Made by a program: the position numbers and the translations under genes
NCBI GenBank assembly: GCA_018660305.1
Contig: JABJKO010000040.1
Span: 1 to 19,896 of the forward strand
From: Rhodospirillaceae bacterium
GTDB taxonomy: Bacteria > Pseudomonadota > Alphaproteobacteria > MPNO01 > UBA2964
Length of the DNA: 19,896 nt
Direction: 5' to 3'
Shown here: positions 14,177 through 19,896 of the stretch, in pieces
How the letters are laid out: every line of letters starts with the position of its first letter
How positions within the stretch are numbered: the first letter of the stretch is position 1
Notes under the pieces: generated by a model
Told to the model about the DNA's origin: nothing
Database searches by the model: none
Seen by the model: the letters and a program-made list of their open reading frames with translations, nothing else

Positions 14177-15172
14177 ATGGCGAAAGCAAACGCGGTGAAA
14201 TCACGAAAGCGCACCACACCAGTGCGTATCGAGCGGCTGGGCGCCAATATCGGGGCGGAGGCCAGCGGTGTCGATCTCACCCGGCCAATTCCCAAGGCTG
14301 ATTTCAAAATCATCCGCGATGCCTTCGTGGAACATGAAGTCCTGATCTTTCGCAATCAGAACCTGACCCAGGACCAATATATCGATTTCGTCTCCCAGTT
14401 CGGTGAAATCACCATCCACCCGTTCGCCACCAGCCTGCCGGATCATCCGGAACTGATCGTGCTCGACAACAACCGGGACAACCCGCCGCTCTCCACCGAC
14501 CAGTGGCACTCGGACGAAATGTTCCGCGCGGCGCCTCCCTGGATGACGGCGCTGCGTTCCTCAATCCTGCCAAAAATCGGCGGTGACACCTGTTTCACCA
14601 GCATGACTTCGGCCTATGACAGCCTCCACCCAAGCCTGCAGGATTTCTATGCAAACCTCGAAGCCGTCAATGATTTCAAAGTCTTCCGTGTTCTCTATTC
14701 CGGAACGCGGGAAGGCCGCGAGCGGCTGGTGGATCTCGACGATATGTTTCCGGACGTGCACCACCCGGTGGTTCGCATTCATCCCATCAGTAAGAAGCGC
14801 GTGATCTATGTCAGCCCGCAGACCACCAAATACATCGCCAACGTGCGGGACTTCGAAAGTGAGCATATCCTGCACATGCTGTACCAGCTGCCGGAGATCC
14901 CGGAGAACCAGCTCCGGGTCCGCTGGGAACCCAACATGATCGTGATATGGGACAATATCTCGACCCAGCATTACGCGCCGCGCGATTTCCTGCCCTACCG
15001 CCGCCGCATGGAACGGCTGATCGTCAAGGGCAGCCAGCCCTACGGCATCCACGGCAAGAAAAAACGCAAGACCGTCAAGATGAACGTGCGGGGCACGGCG
15101 CCGGACAGCAAGACCGGACAGCACCGCGAAGGACTCGCGCGACCGTCCGACACGATTTTAAAAAACCGCTGA
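14177..15172 (+). CDS. TauD/TfdA family Fe(II)/2-oxoglutarate dioxygenase
   Basis: A 331-residue oxygenase. Iron ligands are His111 and Asp113 in STDQWHSDEMF and His265 in NISTQHYAPRD. Arg276 or a close neighbour (YRRRMERLIV) should bind 2-oxoglutarate. The N-terminal VRIERLGANIGAEASGVDL and VLIFRNQNLTQDQYIDF segments are classic for TauD/TfdA. Members hydroxylate taurine, alkylsulfates, 2,4-D and related acids, releasing sulfite or an aldehyde. The TauE/SafE genes nearby could handle sulfite or a sulfonate, but this link is only suggestive. A GAAAGG motif precedes the ATG. The tail after about 300 is basic and probably disordered. The next gene starts four bases after the stop, suggesting an operon. 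Confidence 0.92.
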   Translation: MAKANAVKSRKRTTPVRIERLGANIGAEASGVDLTRPIPKADFKIIRDAFVEHEVLIFRNQNLTQDQYIDFVSQFGEITIHPFATSLPDHPELIVLDNNRDNPPLSTDQWHSDEMFRAAPPWMTALRSSILPKIGGDTCFTSMTSAYDSLHPSLQDFYANLEAVNDFKVFRVLYSGTREGRERLVDLDDMFPDVHHPVVRIHPISKKRVIYVSPQTTKYIANVRDFESEHILHMLYQLPEIPENQLRVRWEPNMIVIWDNISTQHYAPRDFLPYRRRMERLIVKGSQPYGIHGKKKRKTVKMNVRGTAPDSKTGQHREGLARPSDTILKNR

Positions 15173-15176
15173 ACCA

Positions 15177-15560
15177 ATGCCGTCCTCCAGTGGGTTTCGC
15201 GACCGGGCGCTGGGCGCCCTGCTGGCGTTTGGACCGGTGCAATCGCGCGCCATGTTCGGCGGGTACGGGTTCTATATGGATGGCGTTATGTTCGGGCTCA
15301 TCGCCCATGACACGCTCTATTTCAAAGTCGATGACGGCAACCGGGACAGTTTCATCTCGGCCGGGATGAAACCCTTCACCTATGACGGAAAACACCGCCC
15401 GGTGGAGATGTCCTATTTTGAGATTCCCCCTGCCGCATTCAGCGATCCCGGCGAGCTTGCCGAATGGGCTGCCCGATCCGTCGACGCTGCAAAACGGTCT
15501 CGGCGCAAGAACCCACCGCGGAAGAAAAAGGCCCCGCCACGCACCAAACGTCAGATTTGA
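15177..15560 (+). CDS. TfoX N-terminal domain protein
   Basis: A 127-residue protein. Residues 5-100 carry the TfoX-N fold: ALLAFGPVQSRAMFGGYGFY, then a short strand pair with MFGLIAHDTLYFKVDDGNRD and FTYDGKHRPVEMSYFEIP. The FGGYG turn is the best mark. Full-length TfoX/Sxy controls competence in gammaproteobacteria, but single TfoX-N proteins in other groups have no fixed role. The C-terminus from about 105 is strongly basic (SRRKNPPRKKKAPPRTKRQ), which suggests nucleic-acid contact. It starts four bases after the TauD stop and is followed 19 bp later by a ribbon-helix-helix gene, so three genes are probably read together. Confidence 0.87.
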   Translation: MPSSSGFRDRALGALLAFGPVQSRAMFGGYGFYMDGVMFGLIAHDTLYFKVDDGNRDSFISAGMKPFTYDGKHRPVEMSYFEIPPAAFSDPGELAEWAARSVDAAKRSRRKNPPRKKKAPPRTKRQI

Positions 15561-15579
15561 TGCACCAAAGACGGAAAAT

Positions 15580-15807
15580 ATGAGCGATTTGAAAAAACGG
15601 TCGGTGATCGTTTCGGGACACAAGACAAGCGTGTCTCTCGAGACGCCCTTCTGGGAAGAACTCAGCCGGATCGCGAGTGATCGCGATCAATCCGTCAGCA
15701 CCCTGATCAGTACAATCGATAAGACCCGGACCGGCAATCTGTCGTCCGCGTTACGGCTGTTTGTCCTCGACGAACTGCGCCACCGCCTCTCCGTACGTCT
15801 GCCTTAA
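15580..15807 (+). CDS. Small ribbon-helix-helix protein
   Basis: A 75-residue protein. SVIVSGHKTSVSLETPFWEE gives the ribbon strand and first helix, and IASDRDQSVSTLISTIDKTR continues into the second helix, as in the alphaproteobacterial RHH_4 type. Such proteins bind DNA as dimers, often as repressors; the target is unknown. The frame is open upstream inside the TfoX gene, but the ATG at 15580 begins exactly at the conserved domain and has a GGAAA motif just before it. Its TAA overlaps the stop codon of the convergent AsmA gene by three bases. Confidence 0.8.
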   Translation: MSDLKKRSVIVSGHKTSVSLETPFWEELSRIASDRDQSVSTLISTIDKTRTGNLSSALRLFVLDELRHRLSVRLP

Positions 15808-18800
15808 CGCCCGAGGCCCTTCAGCAATCCGGGAAGAATGTCTTCGAGCCTCGGCTTCCTTGGTTGCTGTTGCTGCGCCGGCTGCTGGGGCTGATCTTGT
15901 TGCGGCTGTGTCTGGGGCGCGGACGTGCCTCTGCGTGAACCGGGAAACACCTTCCGCAGCAGCGTGCCGATGCCGCGCTGCAACAGGTAGGATTGGAGCT
16001 GTTCGAACTTGAAGATCCGTCGTGGATTGTCGATCTGGCCCACCGCGCGCATGCCGAAGGACGGCGCATTGGGATGTTCCGTTAAACGAAACTGGCTGTT
16101 GAAATCCATCTGCCACTGGGGAAGGTTGGCGAAGCCAGTAGCGCGCCCCTCGCCCGCATCGGCGAGGAGTTGGATGTTGTTGCTGCGCAGGACTCCTTTG
16201 CGAATCTGGAAAGTCCCGTTCAGCTTCAAGAATCGCGTTTTGCCGCCATCCATCGAAGCGCTGAAAAGCGACAAAAAGTCGATCGCTCTATCGAGATTCT
16301 TGAGACGGTCGCTGACCGCCTTCAGGTTAAAGCCCTTCACCGCGCCATTGACCGATTGGAGCTTGCCGGAACCATCGAGGGCCGAAACCATGGCGCGCGG
16401 GCTGGTGCCCCGCGCCGCCACCTGCATGGAAAAATCTGTAATGCCCCCTTCCAGGTCGAACTCGGCGGCCTGGAACAGGGCCTTGCCCACATTAGCCTTC
16501 TGTACGGTGACCGTCCCGTCGATGGTGGGCGTCCGACGCGCGTTGAGTTTGCCGGCTAGCAGGAACGAGCCGTCAAACATCTTTCCGGCAATTTCCTTCA
16601 CCGTCAGAAGACTGTCGGTCAGCGTCGCCTTGATGGTGGGCCGGTCGACCCGGAACTGCCGATACACAAGCGCCGACGCTCCAACCGACAAATTCGCGTC
16701 AACAATACCGAGACCGCTCATATCGAATGGCTTCGTCGAATAGCGCTCCGTAACCGGGATTGTCCGCCCCCGCGAACGACCGCCACGCCCCGCCCCGGCC
16801 CGAGAGCGGGATCGCGACACGACCTTGCGTTCCGGTGGCAGGAATGGATTGAGGTTCAGCTCACCGGCTGTCATCACAGCGGTCAGGATCGGGCGCGGCC
16901 CCTTGGTGGACAGGCGGCCGTTTCCCTTCAGGGTCATCCTGCCCGCCGAGGCCGACAGCGTCGACAGCGTATAGGCGGATTGCGATCCCTTGATCGTCGC
17001 ATCGATACGAAGGGGCCCGATTTTGCCGCCTATGGGCCGGTAATCAGGGGCGAACCGCCGTGCCAGCTTGCCGACACTGGGATGCGACACCGCGATGACC
17101 TGGCTAAAGAGCGGCGTGGCCGCAAGATTGGAGATCGTACCGGTGGAGGACAGTGACCCGCCTGCGGCCTTGACCCGCAGTGACGTGGAAAGCTGCTTGA
17201 ATCCACCTTTCAAACGGGCGGAAAGATCGAATTGACTGAGATTGCCCGCGTTGGTCGCGACACCCAGCGTCCGCAACAGCCGGGCCAGGTTTTTATGGCG
17301 GGCACTCACGGTCGCGTCGACACGGGGTGTCTTGGCGAACCCGGCGGCGGTCCCGGCCAGCTTGACAGTTGCACCAGCGGCCGCCAGCGACACATCGAGC
17401 TTCACGCGATCAGCGCTGCCATCGGCTTTCCCGCGCAGCCGCAACGCACCCAACGACCGGGCCGCCGATGGCACGCTCATCCCGGCGAGTTTCATCAGAC
17501 CGCTGATATCCTTGGCATCGGCCGAAACCGACCCCTTAAATATCGGCAGCGCGTTGAAATTACGCAATGTCCCGGAGATTGAGGCCCGCGCGCCGCCGAT
17601 ATTGCCGACGGAACCCTTGCGGATGGTCATGACACCGCCTACCAGTGTCCCGTCATAACGCAAATTCCGCATGGGTATCCCGCCAACCGTCAGACGGTCC
17701 ACGCGAACCCGGAGATTTGCATCGAAGTCATTGAGGGGCGAAAGCGGCGCAGCGGCAGTTTGGCCGCTGGTGCCACCGGATGGCTGGGCGCCGGATGACG
17801 CCGGCCTCGCCGTGGAAACGGCATTTGTCGTCCGCGGCTTATAGGCATCGAGATCGAGGCTACCGACATTGATCGTCGCCCCAAAGGCCGGGCGATCGCG
17901 CAACGCGACAGTGACGCCGCCATCGATCCGCGTTGTATCGACACTGATCTTGGCACCCAGAACTTGAACCTGCTGGTCGTCCCCGGTGACCTCCGCGGAA
18001 AAGGCGAACTTGCGCAATCGCGACGCAGGCACGGCTTTTACATCTACGCCCATCCATCCCAGTAAAGACCGGAGATTGTCGGCATGCCCGTCAATTTTTC
18101 CACGAAAAGCCGGCCGGCCGCCCTTGGCCGCCAGAATTCCGGAAAACGTCGCCGCCCCACCACCAGGAAGTTGGAAGGCAAGGCGGTCGAGCGACGCCTG
18201 ACCGCGCGCCAACGACGCCTTGAGATTGATGTTGCGAGCGTTCTGGCGGTTATAGGTAATGGCGTCGAGATGCACATTCAGCGTGCCATCCAAGTCCGGC
18301 AGGGAAAAGGGCGCCTGCGCCGCGGATTTTTTCTTCGGTTTCGGCCCGGCGGCCGATGATTTTTTCACCGTAATCTTATTGGCAACGCCGCCAGCCTTCT
18401 CCGATTTCTTCAACCAGGCATCGAGATCGACCCGGCTGATCCGCAATCGGGTGGCAACATTAACCCGATCACCGGCCTTGACCGTTACCGCACCGCTCGC
18501 CCGCGCCCCGCCAAGCTCTATCTCCAGATCATCGACCGAGCCGCCTTTCTCGGTGCCCTTGAGCTTCGCCTTAAGGAGAAACGGCTGCGCGAGGGACCGT
18601 GGCAGGGTGGTGCGGGATCGATCGGATATGACGGCAAACAGCCGGCGCATATCGGGTCCGCTGACATTCAACTTGCCTGTAAAACGGGGCCGGGGGCCAA
18701 CGATGACAGCGCCCCCGCTGAGTTCCGCCTTTGCCTCGACCGCAGGCACGGCCACCAGGAGCGTGACCGGTGCGGCGGAGGTGGGTTTCAGCTCCCCCAC

Positions 18801-19436
18801 ACCGGCTTCGAAATTAAGCGGAATGCCCCGCAAAATAACGTCGCCCTTGGCGCGGAACGGGCCATTGAGCGATTGCACCGCAATCTGAACCGTAAGCCCG
18901 GCGACACGTTCCTCAGTCCCGGCCCTCGCATCGCGGTAAATCAGGGTGCCTCGCCGAATGCGAAGATTGTCGAGCTGAAATTCCTTGGCGGATGACCCCG
19001 CATCGCGCGCCGCGCCATCACCCGATGAGGTGGAGGCCGCTTCCTCCGGTGGAGAAATCTCCCAATTGACGCGGCCATCAGCCAGCCGTTCGAGCAAAAT
19101 TTCGGGTTCAACCAGAGTGATCGCTTCGGCTTCGACACGACCCTGGAGCAACGGCAAAAGACGCACCTGAATATCAAGTGCCTTGAGCTTTGCCATGTCC
19201 GGTGAAGAGCCCCCTTTGATATTGGCAAAGCGGGCATTCTTAACAGTCAGCCGAAGCGAGGGCAGGATGGAAAAGTCCAGATCGCCATCGACGACGAGAT
19301 CACGGCCGGTCGCCTTCTGCACCTCGGTGGTGATATCGCGCTTGTAATCGTTCCAATCGACGAAGCTGGGGGCAATCAAGGCGGCAGCCACAAGCAAAAC
19401 GACAGCCGCACCGACACCGATAAAAAAATTGCGCAT
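15804..19436 (-). CDS. Large AsmA-family protein
   Basis: A 1,210-residue protein with one N-terminal membrane helix (about 3-23) and a long periplasmic part. The beginning, with APSFVDWNDYKRDITTEVQK and GRDLVVDGDLDFSILPSLRL, is the AsmA N-terminal signature. The region about 920-1150, with FDMSGLGIVDANLSVGASAL and LDGSGKLQSVNGAVKGFNL, is the AsmA C-terminal type. AsmA-like proteins form long beta-grooves that help lipid transfer or outer-membrane homeostasis. Linkers are rich in Lys (about 355-375), Ala/Ser/Pro (about 535-565) and Arg/Gly (about 874-893), and the tail is Gln/Pro-rich (about 1172-1192). Length fits the larger family members. The ATG at 19436 follows GGAG by eight bases; a GTG one codon earlier is an equal alternative. 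Confidence 0.9.
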   Translation of the reverse strand: MRNFFIGVGAAVVLLVAAALIAPSFVDWNDYKRDITTEVQKATGRDLVVDGDLDFSILPSLRLTVKNARFANIKGGSSPDMAKLKALDIQVRLLPLLQGRVEAEAITLVEPEILLERLADGRVNWEISPPEEAASTSSGDGAARDAGSSAKEFQLDNLRIRRGTLIYRDARAGTEERVAGLTVQIAVQSLNGPFRAKGDVILRGIPLNFEAGVGELKPTSAAPVTLLVAVPAVEAKAELSGGAVIVGPRPRFTGKLNVSGPDMRRLFAVISDRSRTTLPRSLAQPFLLKAKLKGTEKGGSVDDLEIELGGARASGAVTVKAGDRVNVATRLRISRVDLDAWLKKSEKAGGVANKITVKKSSAAGPKPKKKSAAQAPFSLPDLDGTLNVHLDAITYNRQNARNINLKASLARGQASLDRLAFQLPGGGAATFSGILAAKGGRPAFRGKIDGHADNLRSLLGWMGVDVKAVPASRLRKFAFSAEVTGDDQQVQVLGAKISVDTTRIDGGVTVALRDRPAFGATINVGSLDLDAYKPRTTNAVSTARPASSGAQPSGGTSGQTAAAPLSPLNDFDANLRVRVDRLTVGGIPMRNLRYDGTLVGGVMTIRKGSVGNIGGARASISGTLRNFNALPIFKGSVSADAKDISGLMKLAGMSVPSAARSLGALRLRGKADGSADRVKLDVSLAAAGATVKLAGTAAGFAKTPRVDATVSARHKNLARLLRTLGVATNAGNLSQFDLSARLKGGFKQLSTSLRVKAAGGSLSSTGTISNLAATPLFSQVIAVSHPSVGKLARRFAPDYRPIGGKIGPLRIDATIKGSQSAYTLSTLSASAGRMTLKGNGRLSTKGPRPILTAVMTAGELNLNPFLPPERKVVSRSRSRAGAGRGGRSRGRTIPVTERYSTKPFDMSGLGIVDANLSVGASALVYRQFRVDRPTIKATLTDSLLTVKEIAGKMFDGSFLLAGKLNARRTPTIDGTVTVQKANVGKALFQAAEFDLEGGITDFSMQVAARGTSPRAMVSALDGSGKLQSVNGAVKGFNLKAVSDRLKNLDRAIDFLSLFSASMDGGKTRFLKLNGTFQIRKGVLRSNNIQLLADAGEGRATGFANLPQWQMDFNSQFRLTEHPNAPSFGMRAVGQIDNPRRIFKFEQLQSYLLQRGIGTLLRKVFPGSRRGTSAPQTQPQQDQPQQPAQQQQPRKPRLEDILPGLLKGLGR

Positions 19437-19473
19437 CACCCCGTCTCCGCTGCTTCTCCCGGCCCGCGCCCTC

Positions 19474-19565
19474 CGTGCGCAAGCACGAAGTCGGTCACCT
19501 TGCCGGCGTGTCAGCGCTTGCCAACCAGTCGCCTCCCCGAGGCGCCCACCCTGACTTAATCAGGG
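19474..19565. repeat. Three short hairpins in the gap between the FAD oxidase and AsmA genes
   Basis: CGTGC-GCAA-GCACG (19474-19487), CGCCTC-CCC-GAGGCG (19530-19544) and CCCTGA-CTTAA-TCAGGG (19549-19565) are perfect small stems. The last two follow the oxidase stop on the minus strand. None is followed by a T-run, so they may be a U-less terminator or leader structure of the AsmA mRNA. The 174-bp gap shows no recognised promoter hexamers. Confidence 0.35.
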
Positions 19566-19613
19566 AATTGGGCGAACGCAAGGCGAATACGGCCAAATCG
19601 GCGGCCCGGACCG

Positions 19614-19895
19614 TCAATCGGGCAGTATCTTGCCGGGATTGAGTAGATTGTCCGGATCCAGCGCCTGCTTAACCGCACGCATCATATCAAGCGCCAAACC
19701 GTGCTCCGCCTGAAGAAACTCCCGTTTACCCAGACCGACCCCGTGTTCGCCGGTGCAGGTTCCCTCCATCTCGATGGCCCGCATCACCATGCGTTGGTTG
19801 AGCGATGCCACCCTATCGAATTCACCCGGATCGTCGGGATCGATCAGAAAAATCACGTGAAAATTGCCATCGCCCACATGACCGACAATGGGCGC
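19614..19895 (-). CDS. GlcD-type FAD-binding oxidase, 3' end only (5' end outside the window)
   Basis: The frame runs off the right edge; 93 codons plus the stop remain. APIVGHVGDGNFHVIFLID is the conserved stretch of the FAD-linked oxidase C-terminal domain. Further on, GEHGVGLGKREFL and the ending ALDPDNLLNPGKILPD are hallmarks of D-lactate/glycolate dehydrogenases and related 2-hydroxyacid oxidases. The enzyme would oxidise a 2-hydroxy acid to a 2-oxo acid using FAD. The N-terminal FAD-binding domain lies outside, so the substrate class cannot be refined. It reads toward the AsmA gene across a 174-bp gap containing small hairpins, probably a separate transcript. Confidence 0.9.
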   Translation of the reverse strand, partial: APIVGHVGDGNFHVIFLIDPDDPGEFDRVASLNQRMVMRAIEMEGTCTGEHGVGLGKREFLQAEHGLALDMMRAVKQALDPDNLLNPGKILPD

Positions 19896-19896
19896 C

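Noticed and set aside
1..19896. Search for tRNA, rRNA, CRISPR, transposase and integrase
   Set aside because: No cloverleaf, rRNA signature, regular repeat-spacer pattern or recombinase motif was seen by eye on either strand.

Overview
The window is GC-rich, densely coded, double-stranded bacterial DNA. It most likely comes from the chromosome of an alphaproteobacterium of the Rhodospirillales/Rhizobiales kind. The basis is the gene families seen (ring-hydroxylating Rieske oxygenase, HpcH/HpaI aldolase, paired TauE/SafE exporters, PhyH and TauD dioxygenases, a large AsmA-like protein, a short ribbon-helix-helix protein), strong GC3 bias, and GTG/TTG starts. No rRNA, tRNA, CRISPR array, transposase or integrase was seen.

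Layout. (1) 1-1595, plus strand: the 3' part of a Gfo/Idh/MocA dehydrogenase of the phthalate dihydrodiol dehydrogenase type, then a TauE/SafE membrane exporter. (2) 1629-3037, minus strand: a small unknown protein and a PhyH-type Fe(II)/2-oxoglutarate dioxygenase. (3) 3227-6757, plus strand: a small secreted c-type cytochrome, an OmpR-type response regulator overlapping its histidine kinase, and a secreted spondin-domain protein, ended by a good terminator hairpin. (4) 6891-10846, minus strand: an HpcH/HpaI aldolase, a relatively AT-rich two-gene islet of putative lipoproteins (one a trypsin-like protease), and a YbfB/YjiJ-type MFS transporter. A short second copy of an aldolase 3' end lies directly before the transporter. 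(5) 11034-13057: a Rieske oxygenase, divergent from the aldolase and convergent with a second TauE/SafE exporter. (6) 13226-15807, plus strand: an FkbM methyltransferase with a probable 3' frameshift, a TauD-type dioxygenase, a TfoX-N protein and a ribbon-helix-helix protein. (7) 15804-19895, minus strand: a 1,210-residue AsmA-family protein and the 3' end of a GlcD-type FAD oxidase.

How it may work together. The dehydrogenase, Rieske oxygenase, aldolase, MFS transporter, two TauE/SafE proteins and two 2-oxoglutarate dioxygenases look like a loose catabolic neighbourhood for aromatic or other organic acids. The substrate cannot be read from the sequence, and the genes do not form one operon. 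The two-component pair sits directly before the spondin-domain gene, whose leader carries an 11-bp-spaced direct repeat of the kind OmpR-family regulators bind.

The most unusual part is 8064-10130. Two lipoprotein genes of different base composition lie between a complete aldolase gene and a roughly 20-codon relic of an aldolase 3' end, in the same orientation. This looks like an insertion or replacement next to, or in, an ancestral aldolase-transporter operon. The protease encoded there has an extra N-terminal domain resembling stand-alone small lipoproteins. I found no clear evidence of an entirely new multi-gene system; this islet is the best candidate for a closer look.
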